From Pluralibacter gergoviae ATCC 33028 = NBRC 105706 (GTDB lineage Bacteria; Pseudomonadota; Gammaproteobacteria; Enterobacterales; Enterobacteriaceae), in contig NZ_BCZS01000007.1 of NCBI RefSeq assembly GCF_001598855.1, positions 145,599-209,598 on the forward strand: a DNA stretch of 64,000 nucleotides. Direction: 5' to 3'. How positions within the stretch are numbered: the first letter of the stretch is position 1; the number at the start of each line of letters is the position of its first letter. This document shows, piece by piece, positions 27,323 to 40,232 of the stretch. A program made the position numbers and the translations under genes. The notes beneath the pieces are model-generated. The model was not told the origin of the DNA and searched no databases. It saw nothing but the letters and a program-made list of their open reading frames with translations.

Positions 27323-28579
27323 TTATTCCCCCTGACGCTGGTAGTCGTTGCGCTGCGCGTTAGCGCGGCGCTGGTCCATAATACTGCTGTCGCTTGACGA
27401 CTGGCGGCTGCGCGCGTCGCTGCTTGCGTCGGACGAAGACGGCAGGCGCAGCAGGTCACTGCTTTCGCTGCTGCTCTGCTTTACGGCGGAGGCATTCCCC
27501 TTGAGCATCTGGTCCAGCGGCAGCACCATCAGGTTACCGCCTTTATCATTGACCAGCACTTTACGGGTATGACTCAGCACTTTCTCCATCGTTTCGATAT
27601 AAAGACGCTCGCGGGTGATCTGCGGCGCGGCCTTATACTCCGGCAGAATACGGGCAAAGCGGGAAACTTCACCCTGCGCTTCCAGCACGGTCTTAGTCTT
27701 ATAGGCGCGGGCCTCTTCCAGAAGGCGCTGCGCCTTACCGTTGGCCTGCGGCTGAACTTCGTTAGCGTAGGCTTCAGCTTCGCGGATGTACTGCTGCTCG
27801 TTTTCGCGGGCGGCAATCGCATCATCAAAGGCGGCCTTCACCTCTTCCGGCGGACGGGCGGCCTGGAAGTTGACGTCCAGCAGGGTAATGCCCATGTTGT
27901 ACGGACGAATGGTCTCTTCCAGCTCGCGCTGGGTATCGCTACGAATAACGGTACGACCTTCCGTCAGAATGCGGTCCATGGTGTATTTGCCGATAACGCC
28001 GCGCAGGGCGCTGTCGGTGGCCTGACGCAGGCTGTCATCGGCGCTGGTCACGCTGTAGAGATACTTCTGCGGATCGGTGATGCGATACTGGACGTTCATC
28101 TCCACGCGCACCACGTTCTCATCGGAAGTCAGCATCACGCCGGACGCCGCCAGTTCGCGGACCGCTTCAACGTTGACCGCAGTGACGTCGTCAATAAAGG
28201 TCGGCTTCCAGTTCAGGCCCGGCTCCACCAGGTGGCTGAATTTACCAAAGCGCGTCACAACGCCGCGCTCGGCTTCTTTAATGGTATAGAATCCGCTGGC
28301 GGCCCAGATAATCACCACCGCCGCTGCGGCAATGCCCACCACGCGGCCGCCGATGGGCGCCCGCGGTCCCTGAGAGGAACTGCCGCCGCCTGAGCCACCC
28401 TTTCCGCCGCCAAAGCCGCCGAGCTTTTTGCTCAGCTTGCGAAAGATATCATCCAGATCCGGCGGCCCCTGATCGCGTCCGCCTTTGTTTCCATTTCCCC
28501 CAGAGTTGCCGCCTTGATTATTGCTGCTTCCCCACGGGTCGCGGTCCTGTCCGTTATTACCGGGCTGATTCCACGCCAT
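27323..28579 (-). CDS. hflK: HflK, SPFH/band-7 subunit of the FtsH modulator complex
   Basis: The 418-residue partner of HflC has a Gly/Asn/Asp-rich cytoplasmic head (MAWNQPGNNGQDRDPWG), a membrane helix around 80-98 (VVGIAAAAVVIIWAASGFY), the SPFH domain and a Ser/Asp-rich C-terminal tail. The ATG at 28577-28579 is preceded by GGAG and gives the E. coli N-terminus; the upstream in-frame ATG would add eleven residues with no such site. It follows hflX by 64 bases in the amiB-hflC supercluster. Confidence 0.97.
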   Translation of the reverse strand: MAWNQPGNNGQDRDPWGSSNNQGGNSGGNGNKGGRDQGPPDLDDIFRKLSKKLGGFGGGKGGSGGGSSSQGPRAPIGGRVVGIAAAAVVIIWAASGFYTIKEAERGVVTRFGKFSHLVEPGLNWKPTFIDDVTAVNVEAVRELAASGVMLTSDENVVRVEMNVQYRITDPQKYLYSVTSADDSLRQATDSALRGVIGKYTMDRILTEGRTVIRSDTQRELEETIRPYNMGITLLDVNFQAARPPEEVKAAFDDAIAARENEQQYIREAEAYANEVQPQANGKAQRLLEEARAYKTKTVLEAQGEVSRFARILPEYKAAPQITRERLYIETMEKVLSHTRKVLVNDKGGNLMVLPLDQMLKGNASAVKQSSSESSDLLRLPSSSDASSDARSRQSSSDSSIMDQRRANAQRNDYQRQGE

Positions 28580-28643
28580 GTATATGCTCCATATTAGTTT
28601 TGGGTGCCCCAAATGAGGCTAATTTCTTCAGGCAGCTGCACCG

Positions 28644-29924
28644 TCAGACGAGATAGTCTTCCAGCGCGGGTTCTTGTTTACAGAGACGACGCCAGTCCAC
28701 GATCGGCATGCGAACCTCAAGGCCGACGCTGCCGTCATCCTCCATCCACTCTTTTTCTATCGCCTGAAGCTGATAAAAGCGGCTCCGTAAACGCCCTTCC
28801 TGCGGCGGCAGGCGCAGCGTATGCTGGGCAACCTCGCCGGAAAGTCTCTCCGTTAACGCCTGAAAAAGCAGAGGTACTCCGATGCCGGTCTGGGCGGAGA
28901 GCCAGACGCGAATCGGCTTATTTTCTTCATCCCTGTCGATACGCGGCTCAAAATTCTCCAGCGCATCAATTTTGTTCATCACCAGCAGCATCGGGATCTC
29001 GCTGGCGTCGATTTCATCGAGGACAACATTCACTGCATCAATGTTTTCCTGCACGCGGACGTCCGCGGCATCAATCACGTGCAGCAGCAGCGTTGCCTGC
29101 CGCGTCTCCTGCAGCGTCGCCTTAAACGCCGCCACCAGGTCATGGGGCAGATGGCGAATAAAGCCGACGGTATCCGCCAGCACGGTTTCACCTACGTCGG
29201 CGACATTAATCCGGCGCAGCGTCGGATCCAGCGTAGCGAACAGCTGGTCGGCGGCGTAAACCTGCGCTTCGGTAATTTGGTTGAATAGCGTGGACTTCCC
29301 GGCGTTGGTATAGCCTACCAGCGACACCGTCGGAATATCGGCTTTCGTACGTGAACGACGGCCCTGCTCGCGCTGTTTTTCGACCCTTTCCAGTCGGGAG
29401 AGGATCTGCATAATGCGGTTGCGCAGCAGGCGACGGTCGGTTTCGAGCTGGGTTTCACCCGGACCACGCAAACCAATCCCGCCCTTCTGCCTTTCAAGGT
29501 GGGTCCAGCCGCGCACCAGGCGCGTGGCCAGATGGCGCAGCTGCGCCAGCTCAACCTGCAGCTTACCCTCGTGGGTGCGCGCACGTTGGGCGAAAATGTC
29601 TAAAATAAGACCGGTACGATCGATGACCCGACACTGGCACAGCTGCTCAAGGTTGCGTTCCTGAGCCGGGCTGAGCGCGTGGTCAAATAGCACAACGGAG
29701 GCGCCCGTCGCTTTAACCGCTTCCGCAATTTCGACAGCCTTACCTTCACCAACAAAATATTTTGGGTGCGGCGCTTTACGGCTACCGGTAATCACCTGCA
29801 TTGCTTCGACACCGGCGGAAGAGACCAGGGATTCAAACTCCTGCAGGTCTTCCATATCTTTGTCTTGCGAAAAATAGATGTGTACCAGCACCGCCTGCTC
29901 ACCGGCATCATAACGGTCAAACAA
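28644..29924 (-). CDS. hflX: Ribosome-rescue GTPase HflX
   Basis: HflX is a GTPase that binds the 50S subunit and splits stalled ribosomes after heat stress. The 426-residue protein has the N-terminal HflX domain, a coiled region with [12 protein letters not shown], and the G domain with P-loop GYTNAGKST, switch [10 protein letters not shown] and NKID. Length equals E. coli HflX. It follows hfq by 74 bases and belongs to the miaA-hfq-hflX-hflK-hflC transcription unit. Confidence 0.97.
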   Translation of the reverse strand: MFDRYDAGEQAVLVHIYFSQDKDMEDLQEFESLVSSAGVEAMQVITGSRKAPHPKYFVGEGKAVEIAEAVKATGASVVLFDHALSPAQERNLEQLCQCRVIDRTGLILDIFAQRARTHEGKLQVELAQLRHLATRLVRGWTHLERQKGGIGLRGPGETQLETDRRLLRNRIMQILSRLERVEKQREQGRRSRTKADIPTVSLVGYTNAGKSTLFNQITEAQVYAADQLFATLDPTLRRINVADVGETVLADTVGFIRHLPHDLVAAFKATLQETRQATLLLHVIDAADVRVQENIDAVNVVLDEIDASEIPMLLVMNKIDALENFEPRIDRDEENKPIRVWLSAQTGIGVPLLFQALTERLSGEVAQHTLRLPPQEGRLRSRFYQLQAIEKEWMEDDGSVGLEVRMPIVDWRRLCKQEPALEDYLV

Positions 29925-29998
29925 GCGTAAACCCTCACAAAAGTCAGCGGGGAACCGAACTAGCTGGCTCCCCGATTAAAAATAAACAGTCAGTAACC

Positions 29999-30316
<318 letters not shown>

Positions 30317-30433
30317 TTATATGCTTGTTTTACCTATTGTTTTAAGGGAGTCGCCCTCCCCCTAAACTTCAGGCTTGTACTTAGAACCTTACGATTCTGA
30401 AAATTGCGCACGATACGGTCTAATTTTACACAT

Positions 30434-31384
30434 TCAGCTTAGGCCCGCACCAACAACCTTTAACACTTCGTTGAACGCCTGTTCTGGTTGTTCACTCTCT
30501 AGCCAGTGAACATCATCCCAACCGCGCAACCAGGTTATTTGGCGCTTCGCCAGCTGTCTCGTGGCGCAAATACCTCTATAAACCATTTCATCATATGAGA
30601 TTTCGCCCTCTATGTATGACCACATCTGGCGGTATCCCACACAACGAACGGAAGGCATATCCGTATGCAAATCTCCACGGGCAAAAAGCGCCCGCACTTC
30701 TGCTTCAAAACCTGAAGCCAACATCTGATGAAAACGCTGCTCAATGCGCTGGTGAAGCAGTTCACGGCTCGCCGGAGCGATAGCGAACTGATGCACGTTG
30801 TACGGCAAAGCCTCGCCTGACGTTTCCGTCAGTTCCGTTAAAGTTTTACCCGAAATGAAAAAAACTTCCAGTGCCCGGGAAAGTCTTTGCGGATCATTTG
30901 GATGTATACGCGCAGCGGCAACGGGGTCTATGTCCCGAAGTTGCTGATGTAAAACGTTCCATCCCTGCTCTGCCGCCTGCTGCTCAATTCTGGCTCTGAC
31001 CTCCGGATCCGCCGACGGCAGCGGCGAAAGCCCCTCAAGGAGGGCCTTAAAATAGAGCATGGTTCCGCCCACCAGCAGCGGAATACGCCCCGCGGCGACG
31101 ATATCGGCCATTTCTGCCAGCGCATCGCGGCGAAAATCTGCCGCCGAGTAGGCCTGCGCCGGGTCGCGAATATCCAGAAGGCGGTGCGGTGCCAGGGCAA
31201 GCTCCTGCGCATCCGGCTTTGCGGTGCCGATGTCCATTCCCCGATAGATGAGGGCGGAATCCACGCTAATCAACTCTACGGGCAAAACTTTGCGCAGCGC
31301 AATGGCCAGCGCGGTCTTACCGGAGGCCGTTGGCCCCATTAAAAAAATTGCCTTTGGCAGGCTCGCCTCTGTTACATCATTCAT
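30434..31384 (-). CDS. miaA: tRNA dimethylallyltransferase MiaA
   Basis: MiaA adds a dimethylallyl group to A37 of tRNAs that read codons starting with U. The 316-residue protein has the P-loop [11 protein letters not shown], the [17 protein letters not shown] stretch with catalytic aspartate, and the C-terminal [12 protein letters not shown] region. I start at the ATG at 31382-31384, which overlaps the mutL stop by eight bases and gives the 316-residue length of E. coli. Coupling with mutL is normal for this cluster. Confidence 0.96.
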   Translation of the reverse strand: MNDVTEASLPKAIFLMGPTASGKTALAIALRKVLPVELISVDSALIYRGMDIGTAKPDAQELALAPHRLLDIRDPAQAYSAADFRRDALAEMADIVAAGRIPLLVGGTMLYFKALLEGLSPLPSADPEVRARIEQQAAEQGWNVLHQQLRDIDPVAAARIHPNDPQRLSRALEVFFISGKTLTELTETSGEALPYNVHQFAIAPASRELLHQRIEQRFHQMLASGFEAEVRALFARGDLHTDMPSVRCVGYRQMWSYIEGEISYDEMVYRGICATRQLAKRQITWLRGWDDVHWLESEQPEQAFNEVLKVVGAGLS

Positions 31385-33236
31385 TTTTAAGCGCGTCGAT
31401 CGCCGAAGCGACATCTACAGGTTGTAATAGCCCGCCCGGCGGTGCCTTCAGCAGCTGCGGACAAAGACGCTCAACGTCGGCGAGCATGGTAATCGCCTGC
31501 GCCATATTCCACTGCGGGTGTTCGCTTGCCAGGTGGCGCGCGAGCCACTGCGCAAGTATGCCCGTATCACAGCTTGCCTGTTGCGCCAGGTAGCCTATCA
31601 GTTCAGGAATCAAGATTTGTAAATTTTGTTGCCGCAAGGGTAAAGGCACGGCCCTTACCGTCACATGTTGCGCCTCTGACTGGATTTCCATGCCCAGTGC
31701 CCCCAACTGAGGGAGAGCCTTGAGCAGCGCCGACTGCTCGTCGGCGGTAATTTTCAGCCGCAGCGGGATCAGCAGCGGCTGGGCGCAAATCGTCGTTATC
31801 TCCGGAGAGAGCTGCGCCTGCCTCAGCCAGCGTTCGGCCACCGGCAGCGCCAGCAGATTCAGCCTGCCCTCGCGCTCCAGCAGGGCAAACTCGCCCTGGA
31901 GAATGGTCAGCACGCGGCCAAAGCTGCTGCTGTGCCCGTCCAGCGCGTCCGCCGCGGGCTTCGCGGCCGGACGCTCCGCCGACGGTTGCGGCGTTTGCAG
32001 CAGCTTTTTATACAGCGCGCCCTGCTGCTTCTGATAGCCGGGCTGGGCGTTGGGCCAGCTCGCAGGCTGCGTCGGGCGGGCTCCGCCCGACGACGGAGTG
32101 CCGTAGCGCGGCGCGGCGGGTTCGCGGGCGGCGGAGGGTTCGGCAAAATGGTTGCGCCCGGCCGCCGCGCGGTTCTCCGGCAGCGGGCGCGGCTCGGGCG
32201 CGTCATGCACGTCCGCCAGCGGCAGCGGCACATCGCCCTGCTCCTGCAGCGCGCTGAGCACGCCCTGATAGATAAAATCGTGCACCAGCCGCGACTGGTG
32301 GAAGCGCACTTCGTGCTTGGCCGGGTGGACGTTAACGTCCACCTGATGCGGATCGATGGTCAGATAGAGAACGAACGGCGGCTGCTCGCCGGCGCCAAGC
32401 TTCTCTTCACAGGCCTGGCGGATAGCGTGATTGATCAGCCTGTCGCGCATCATCCGGCCATTAACGTAGCAGTACTGCACTTCCGCCAGCTGCGGCGTGC
32501 TCTGCTGCGGATCGACCACCCAGCCCTGCAGGGCCAGATCGCCGTGCTGCCACTCGATCGCCAGCGCGTGCTCAACGAACGCCGCGCCGCAGATGGCGCC
32601 GAGCCGGCGCTCTCTCTGCCCGCCCTCGGCTACTGCCCGGTACTGGCGCACCATCTTGCCGTTGTGGCTCAGGTTAATGGTGACGTCAAAGCGCGCCAGC
32701 GCGATGCGGCGGATCACTTCATCGATGTGGGTAAACTCGGTTTTTTCGGTGCGCATGAACTTGCGCCGGGCCGGGGTGTTGTAGAACAGATCCAGCACTT
32801 CCAGCGTCGTGCCTACCGGATGCGCGGCGGGCCTGACGGTGACGTCCATATCGCGCCCTTCGGCGTAGGCCTGCCAGGCCTCCTGCTGGCTTTCCGGGCG
32901 GGAGGTCAGCGTCAGCCGCGAAACCGAGCTGATGCTGGCCAGCGCCTCGCCGCGAAAGCCGAGGCTGATAATCGCCTCGAGGTCATCGAGGGTGGTAATT
33001 TTGCTGGTAGCGTGGCGGGCCAGCGCCAGCGCCAGCTCCTCTTTACCGATGCCGCAGCCGTTGTCGCGAATGCGGATAAGCTTCGCGCCGCCGCGCTCAA
33101 TATCGATGTCGATGCGGGTGGCCCCGGCATCGAGGCTGTTCTCTACCAGCTCTTTCACTACCGACGCAGGGCGCTCTACCACCTCACCCGCGGCAATCTG
33201 GTTTGCAAGCTGGGGCGGCAAAACCTGAATCGGCAT
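31377..33236 (-). CDS. mutL: DNA mismatch repair protein MutL
   Basis: MutL links mismatch recognition by MutS to the MutH nick and the UvrD helicase. The 619-residue protein has the GHKL ATPase domain (about 1-330; motifs [31 protein letters not shown]), a Pro/Ala-rich variable linker (about 335-430) and the C-terminal dimerisation domain. There is no metal-dependent endonuclease motif, as expected for a lineage with MutH. It starts ten bases after amiB and overlaps miaA. Confidence 0.97.
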   Translation of the reverse strand: MPIQVLPPQLANQIAAGEVVERPASVVKELVENSLDAGATRIDIDIERGGAKLIRIRDNGCGIGKEELALALARHATSKITTLDDLEAIISLGFRGEALASISSVSRLTLTSRPESQQEAWQAYAEGRDMDVTVRPAAHPVGTTLEVLDLFYNTPARRKFMRTEKTEFTHIDEVIRRIALARFDVTINLSHNGKMVRQYRAVAEGGQRERRLGAICGAAFVEHALAIEWQHGDLALQGWVVDPQQSTPQLAEVQYCYVNGRMMRDRLINHAIRQACEEKLGAGEQPPFVLYLTIDPHQVDVNVHPAKHEVRFHQSRLVHDFIYQGVLSALQEQGDVPLPLADVHDAPEPRPLPENRAAAGRNHFAEPSAAREPAAPRYGTPSSGGARPTQPASWPNAQPGYQKQQGALYKKLLQTPQPSAERPAAKPAADALDGHSSSFGRVLTILQGEFALLEREGRLNLLALPVAERWLRQAQLSPEITTICAQPLLIPLRLKITADEQSALLKALPQLGALGMEIQSEAQHVTVRAVPLPLRQQNLQILIPELIGYLAQQASCDTGILAQWLARHLASEHPQWNMAQAITMLADVERLCPQLLKAPPGGLLQPVDVASAIDALKNE

Positions 33237-33245
33237 GAAAACTCC

Positions 33246-34586
33246 TTAATTAAGTAATGATCCGCCCGTACTGGCCGCGCTGGCGGTCTGCGCGCTTTCG
33301 CCGCGCGGGCCCGACTGCAGCGGATGCGCTGCGAAATAGGTGCGCAGGCCGCCGTAAATGGCCTCGGCAATTTGCTGCTGGTAGCTGTCGCTTGCCAGCC
33401 GCCGCTCTTCGGCGCTATTGCTGATAAAGCCGGTCTCCACCAGGATCGACGGAATATCCGGCGAACGCAGTACGCCGAGGCTGGCGTGCTCCGGGCGGCG
33501 TTTGTGAATGTTGCCGACGCGCCCGAGCTGGCTCAGCACGTCTACCGCCACATCATACCCGACGCGCTGGGAATGACCGAACTGTAAATCCAGCACCGCC
33601 TGGCTCAGGTAGGGATCGGACTGGCTGTTGGCCAGCACGTCACCCGCGCCGCCCAGCAGCTCGGACTGCTTCTCGTGCTGCTCAAGCCAGCCGGCCATTT
33701 CGCTGTTGGCGCGACGGTTGGAGAGTACCCACACCGACGCGCCGGTGGCGTCGCGGTTCGGCGCGGCGTCGGCGTGGATCGACACCAGGAAGTTGGCATT
33801 CTGCTTGCGCGCCACGTCCGAGCGGCCCATCACCGAAATAAAGTAGTCGCCGGTGCGGGTCAGCACCGGGGTGAACATCGGGTCGTCGTTGAGCAGCGCG
33901 CGCAGCTTGCGGGCAATGGCAATAGTCACGTTTTTCTCTTTGGTGCCGCCCGCGCCGATGGCCCCCGGATCCTGGCCGCCGTGGCCCGCGTCAATGGCGA
34001 TAATGACTTTGCCGTCCGCCGCGCCGGCCTTGCGCATCCGCGCTGCCGGACGGGCTACCGTATCGGTACTGGTCACGGCGGTGATCCTGTCATTCTGCGC
34101 CTTAAACGGGTTTCTGGGCGGCTGAGAAGGGCGCGCAGTTGCAGATGGCTGCACCGTCCGGCTGGCGACCACCGGCACCGGAGGAGGAGGCGGCGGCGGG
34201 ACATCGGCATTGATGGTGAACACCACCGTATAGGCGGCGCCGCTGCGCTGCTTCGCCGCCTGCGTTTTGCCATTAGCGGTCAGGTCGACCACCAGCCGCA
34301 AAGTCTGGGCGTCTTTCGGCGTACCGGCGCGGATGCTGCGCACCAGGTTATCGCCGCTAAAGTTGAGCGGCAGACCCTGAATGACGCCGGTCTGTTTGAT
34401 GTCCAGCACCACGCTGCGCTTTCCTTCCTGCGAGAAAGCGTATTCAGGATCGCCCATAAAGCTGAAAGTGATCCTGGCCTGCCTGTCGCCGTTCGATACC
34501 TGAATATCCGACAGCGTCGCCGCCGTCGCCTGCAGGCAAAACAGCATCATGCAAGCGGCCAGCATACTTTTAGCGCGAAACATCAT
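33246..34586 (-). CDS. amiB: N-acetylmuramoyl-L-alanine amidase AmiB
   Basis: AmiB cleaves septal peptidoglycan when activated by EnvC, allowing daughter cells to part. The 446-residue protein has a signal peptide (about 1-23), an AMIN targeting domain (about 25-125), a Pro-rich linker ([10 protein letters not shown]) and the amidase_3 zinc domain (about 195-425) with the zinc-binding [12 protein letters not shown] and [10 protein letters not shown] motifs and the late catalytic Glu in [10 protein letters not shown]. Two adjacent ATG codons open the gene. It follows tsaE by 15 bases. Confidence 0.96.
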   Translation of the reverse strand: MMFRAKSMLAACMMLFCLQATAATLSDIQVSNGDRQARITFSFMGDPEYAFSQEGKRSVVLDIKQTGVIQGLPLNFSGDNLVRSIRAGTPKDAQTLRLVVDLTANGKTQAAKQRSGAAYTVVFTINADVPPPPPPPVPVVASRTVQPSATARPSQPPRNPFKAQNDRITAVTSTDTVARPAARMRKAGAADGKVIIAIDAGHGGQDPGAIGAGGTKEKNVTIAIARKLRALLNDDPMFTPVLTRTGDYFISVMGRSDVARKQNANFLVSIHADAAPNRDATGASVWVLSNRRANSEMAGWLEQHEKQSELLGGAGDVLANSQSDPYLSQAVLDLQFGHSQRVGYDVAVDVLSQLGRVGNIHKRRPEHASLGVLRSPDIPSILVETGFISNSAEERRLASDSYQQQIAEAIYGGLRTYFAAHPLQSGPRGESAQTASAASTGGSLLN

Positions 34587-34601
34587 CCGCGATCCCTCAG
34601 A

Positions 34602-35055
34602 TTAACCGGCGAACCGCGCCAGTAAAGATTCACCTCGCGCCGAGAGCGCCGCTACCTGCGCCTCTCTGCCCTGGTCCCGGTAGTGCATGTGAATTTCAAC
34701 GTCCGGCGCCGGCAGCACGCCGGCCCCCTGCTGCGGCCACTCCACCAGGCAGATGGCATCATCGGTGAAATAGTCGCGGATGCCCATAAACTCCAGCTCT
34801 TCGGGGTCCGCCAGGCGGTATAAATCGAAGTGGTAGACCGTCAGACCATCGAGGGCGTAGGGCTCAACCAGCGTATAGGTAGGGCTTTTGACGTTGCCCT
34901 TATGGCCCAGCGCCTGCAGAAAGCCGCGGCTGAAGGTGGTCTTCCCGGCGCCGAGATCGCCGTAGAGATAAATAACGGTTGCGCCCGCGCTGGCCCCGGC
35001 AATGCGCCTGCCGAAGTCTAAAGTGGCCTGTTCGTCAGGCAGAGAGAGAACTTGA

Positions 35056-35063
<8 letters not shown>
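34602..35063 (-). CDS. tsaE: tRNA threonylcarbamoyladenosine biosynthesis ATPase TsaE
   Basis: TsaE is the ATPase that works with TsaB and TsaD to make the t6A37 modification of ANN-reading tRNAs. The 153-residue protein has the Walker A motif [14 protein letters not shown], the conserved [10 protein letters not shown] and the [15 protein letters not shown] segment. It overlaps the end of nnr by eight bases and is followed closely by amiB, as in E. coli. Confidence 0.96.
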
Positions 35064-36580
<1,517 letters not shown>

Positions 36581-36582
<2 letters not shown>

Positions 36583-37720
36583 GTCGCAGCTCCTCGATCT
36601 CAATCAGTTAGCGCAGCAAATTAAACAGTGGGGCGCCGGGCTTGGCTTCCAGCAGGTGGGTATTACCGATACCGACCTCAGCGCGTCCGAGCCGAAGCTG
36701 CAGGCGTGGCTGGATAAACAATACCACGGCGAAATGACGTGGATGGCGCGCCACGGCATGATGCGCGCCCGCCCCCACGAGCTGCAGCCCGGTACGCTGC
36801 GGGTGATCAGCGTGCGAATGAATTACCTCCCCGCTAACGCCGCCTTCGCCCGTACCCTGAAAAATCCCGATCTCGGCTACGTCAGCCGCTACGCGCTCGG
36901 GCGCGATTATCACAAGCTGCTGCGTAACCGGCTAAAAAAGCTGGGTGAGAAGATCCAGGCCCACTGTTCCCCGCTGAATTTTAGACCTTTTGTCGACTCC
37001 GCGCCCATCCTTGAGCGGCCGATTGCGGAAAAAGCCGGGCTCGGCTGGACAGGTAAGCACTCACTTATCCTCAGCCGCGACGCTGGCTCCTTCTTTTTCC
37101 TCGGCGAACTGCTTATCGACCTGCCCCTGCCCGTCGATAAGCCGCAGGCGGAGAACTGCGGGCGCTGCGTGGCCTGCATGACCATCTGCCCTACCGGCGC
37201 CATTGTCGAACCCTATACCGTTGACGCCCGCCGCTGCATCTCTTACCTGACGATCGAACTGGAAGGGGTTATTCCGGAAGCATTTCGCCCGCTGATCGGC
37301 AACCGTATCTACGGCTGCGACGACTGCCAGCTGATCTGCCCGTGGAATCGCTATTCGCAGCTGACCGACGAGGAGGACTTCAGTCCCCGCCAGGCGCTGC
37401 ACGCCCCGGCGCTGACCGAGCTGTTTGCCTGGAGCGAGGCGCACTTTCTGAAGGTGACCGAAGGCTCCGCCATCCGCCGCATCGGCCACCTGCGCTGGCT
37501 GCGCAATATCGCCGTCGCACTGGGCAATGCGCCCTGGCGGGAGGAGAATCTTGCGGCGCTAACGAGCCGGCGAGGTGAGCACCCACTTCTTGATGAACAC
37601 ATAGAGTGGGCGATTGCGCAGCAGATTGATAAGCGAAACGCCTGCGCCGTGGAGGTTCAGCTGCCGCAAAAACAGCGTCTGGTCAGGGTCATTGAGAAGG
37701 GTCTGCCGAGGGATGCCTGA
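36581..37720 (+). CDS. queG: Epoxyqueuosine reductase QueG
   Basis: QueG reduces epoxyqueuosine to queuosine in the wobble base of GUN tRNAs, using cobalamin and two [4Fe-4S] clusters. The 379-residue protein shows the two ferredoxin-like motifs CGRCVACMTICPTGA and CDDCQLICPWN, and the GWTGKHSLIL cobalamin-domain stretch. The ATG at 36581 gives exactly the E. coli length and N-terminus; the long upstream extension would run through the nnr coding sequence. No strong ribosome site is visible. The stop borders the DnaA-box region. Confidence 0.96.
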
Positions 37721-37721
37721 T

Positions 37722-37970
37722 TCATTCACAGGCTGTGAATAAAAATAAAAACACATTGCAATTCAAGGTGCAGAAATTCGTCAAGCGATCGACGTAACAT
37801 TTCGGAATAATTATAAATATATATTTATCATTGACTTACACAAAGATAATTCAAGAGTTGAGGTTTTGGTGAATTTATCCCGGCTCGGAGATTCTGTGGA
37901 TAAGTCTGTTTAAAAGAGTGTGTACGGCGGAGAAACAGACGTCCCCAACGGAGAATTCCGCTGTGGATAA
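37722..37970. promoter_or_regulatory. datA: datA-like DnaA-binding locus (DnaA box cluster) next to tRNA-Gly genes
   Basis: The 270 bases between queG and the tRNA-Gly array contain no gene but four DnaA-box-like 9-mers: TCATTCACA at 37722-37730 (one mismatch, plus strand), TTATTCACA on the minus strand at 37734-37742, and two perfect TTATCCACA on the minus strand at 37895-37903 and 37962-37970. Between them lies an AT-rich stretch with an IHF-like site TATCATTGACTTA at 37826-37838. In E. coli datA, which promotes DnaA-ATP hydrolysis with IHF, lies at this same place beside glyVXY. The region here is much shorter than the E. coli one. Confidence 0.75.
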
Positions 37971-37990
37971 TGAAGGTTTTCTTAAAGATT

Positions 37991-38066
<76 letters not shown>

Positions 38067-38089
38067 TTGGGTGTGGTGCTGACAAATTT

Positions 38090-38165
<76 letters not shown>

Positions 38166-38188
38166 TTGGGTATGGCGCTGACAAATTT

Positions 38189-38264
<76 letters not shown>

Positions 38265-38314
38265 AATTAAATTTGCTCGCAACGAAGAAGTTTTCTCGTC
38301 GTTACGGGAGGCGC

Positions 38315-38342
38315 ATTATACGAGAATTCGAAACCTCTGCAA
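38315..38342 (-). promoter_or_regulatory. tRNA-Gly operon promoter
   Basis: TTGCAG, a 16-base spacer and a consensus TATAAT on the minus strand are followed by the GC-rich discriminator GCGCCTCCC, the hallmark of stringently controlled stable-RNA promoters. Confidence 0.88.
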
Positions 38343-38438
38343 CCCCCGACAGCGTGATTTTTTCGCCTTTGCGTTCGAATGCTGATTTAATCGCCGCAAT
38401 GCACACTTTAGCAACGATTTTCCCGCCGCGCCGGACTT

Positions 38439-38984
38439 TTACAGCTTAATAAAGTTTTCGCGGTAGTAGCTAAGCTCCGCCACCGACTCGCGGATATCGT
38501 CCATTGCCTGGTGACTGCCCTGCTTCTTGAAGCCAGCGAGGATCTCCGGCTTCCAGCGGCGGGCCAGCTCTTTGAGGGTGCTGACATCGAGGTAGCGATA
38601 GTGGAAATAGGCCTCCAGCTCCGGCATGTACTTAAACAGAAAGCGCCGATCCTGGCCGATGCTGTTGCCGCAGATCGGCGACTTGCCTGCCGGAACCCAG
38701 GCCTTAAGAAACTCGATAGTCGCCAGCTCCGCCTCGCGATCGCCCATCTGGCTTGCCTTGACGCGATCCACCAGCCCGCTGCCGGTGTGGGTGCGCACGT
38801 TCCAGTCGTCCATCAGCGCCAGCTGGGCATCGGACTGGTGAACGGCGATGGTCGGCCCTTCGGCGAGAATATTAAGATCCGCATCGGTCACCAGCGTCGC
38901 TATCTCAATAATGCGATCGCGCTCGGGATCGAGGCCGGTCATTTCAAGATCGATCCAAATGAGGTTGTTTTCGTTTGCACTCAT
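38439..38984 (-). CDS. orn: Oligoribonuclease
   Basis: Orn degrades two-residue RNAs, the last step of RNA turnover, and also clears pGpG made from c-di-GMP. The 181-residue protein has the DEDDh exonuclease motifs: [10 protein letters not shown] near the start, [12 protein letters not shown], and the late [10 protein letters not shown] with the catalytic His and Asp. The ATG at 38982-38984 gives MSANENN as in E. coli. It is divergent from rsgA. In this window Orn would finish the pGpG released by the fimbrial EAL protein. Confidence 0.96.
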   Translation of the reverse strand: MSANENNLIWIDLEMTGLDPERDRIIEIATLVTDADLNILAEGPTIAVHQSDAQLALMDDWNVRTHTGSGLVDRVKASQMGDREAELATIEFLKAWVPAGKSPICGNSIGQDRRFLFKYMPELEAYFHYRYLDVSTLKELARRWKPEILAGFKKQGSHQAMDDIRESVAELSYYRENFIKL

Positions 38985-39092
38985 GCTATTTTCCACCCTT
39001 CTCGCATAACCCGCCGCGGCGGGTTAACTGATATTATTAGTCTGTGTATCATAGAGGTTTTGCCCGCTACGGGCGACCAGGAGCCAGCCCGA

Positions 39093-40145
39093 TTGAGTAA
39101 AAATAAACTCTCCAAAGGTCAGCAGCGCCGCGTGAAGGCCAACCACCAGCGCCGCCTGAAGACCACCGCGGAGAAGGCCGATTTCGACGACAACCTGTTT
39201 GGCGAAACGTCTGAAGGCATCGTCATCAGCCGCTTTGGCATGCACGCGGACGTTGAAGACAGCAACGGCAGCATCCACCGCTGCAACATTCGCCGCACCA
39301 TCCGCTCGCTGGTCACCGGCGATCGCGTAGTCTGGCGCCCCGGTAAAGCGGCCGCAGAAGGCGTTAATGTCAAAGGCATCGTTGAAGCCGTGCACCCGCG
39401 CAGTTCTGTGCTGACCCGTCCCGATTTCTACGACGGCGTGAAGCCTATTGCAGCCAATATCGATCAGATTGTTATCGTGTCGGCTATTCTGCCGGAGCTG
39501 TCGCTGAATATTATCGACCGCTACCTGGTGGCCTGCGAAACGCTTGAGGTCGAACCGCTGATCGTGCTGAATAAAATCGATCTCCTCGACGATGCCAGTA
39601 TGGCCTTCGTCAATGAGCAGATGGATATCTACCGCCGCATCGGCTATCGGGTGCTGATGGTCTCAAGCCATACCCAGAATGGCCTCAAGCCGCTTGAAGA
39701 AGCCCTGACCGGGCGCATCAGCATTTTTGCCGGCCAGTCAGGCGTCGGCAAGTCGAGCCTGCTTAACGCCCTGCTCGGCCTGCAGGATGAGATCCTGACC
39801 AACGACGTCTCCGATAATTCCGGGCTTGGCCAGCACACCACCACCGCCGCCCGCCTCTATCACTTCCCGCACGGCGGCGACGTGATTGACTCGCCCGGCG
39901 TGCGCGAGTTTGGCCTCTGGCATCTTGAACCGGAACAAATCTTCAATGGTTTTGTCGAATTTCACGATTACCTCGGCCAGTGTAAATACCGTGACTGCAA
40001 GCACGATACTGACCCGGGCTGCGCCATTCGCGAAGCGGTAGGCAAAGGCGAGATTGCGGAGAGCCGTTTTGACAACTATCACCGTATTCTGGAAACCATG
40101 GCGCAGGTAAAAACGCGTAAAGGCCTTTCTGAAAGCGATGACTGA
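39093..40145 (+). CDS. rsgA: Ribosome small-subunit-dependent GTPase RsgA
   Basis: RsgA checks the decoding centre of maturing 30S subunits and helps release RbfA. The 350-residue protein has an OB fold (about 30-110), a circularly permuted GTPase domain with G4 NKID before G1 [14 protein letters not shown] and G3 DSPG, and the C-terminal zinc finger [14 protein letters not shown]. The start is a TTG at 39093, with AGGAG nine bases upstream; this gives exactly the E. coli length and the N-terminus [12 protein letters not shown]. No ATG is available nearby. Confidence 0.94.
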   Translation: MSKNKLSKGQQRRVKANHQRRLKTTAEKADFDDNLFGETSEGIVISRFGMHADVEDSNGSIHRCNIRRTIRSLVTGDRVVWRPGKAAAEGVNVKGIVEAVHPRSSVLTRPDFYDGVKPIAANIDQIVIVSAILPELSLNIIDRYLVACETLEVEPLIVLNKIDLLDDASMAFVNEQMDIYRRIGYRVLMVSSHTQNGLKPLEEALTGRISIFAGQSGVGKSSLLNALLGLQDEILTNDVSDNSGLGQHTTTAARLYHFPHGGDVIDSPGVREFGLWHLEPEQIFNGFVEFHDYLGQCKYRDCKHDTDPGCAIREAVGKGEIAESRFDNYHRILETMAQVKTRKGLSESDD

Positions 40146-40232
40146 CAATTACGCTAAACGCCGATAAAATCAGCCCCTTTTTAAAGGGCTCAGCAAGAGC
40201 CGGATTAAGAGAAACATAGCCTGGAGGCTACC

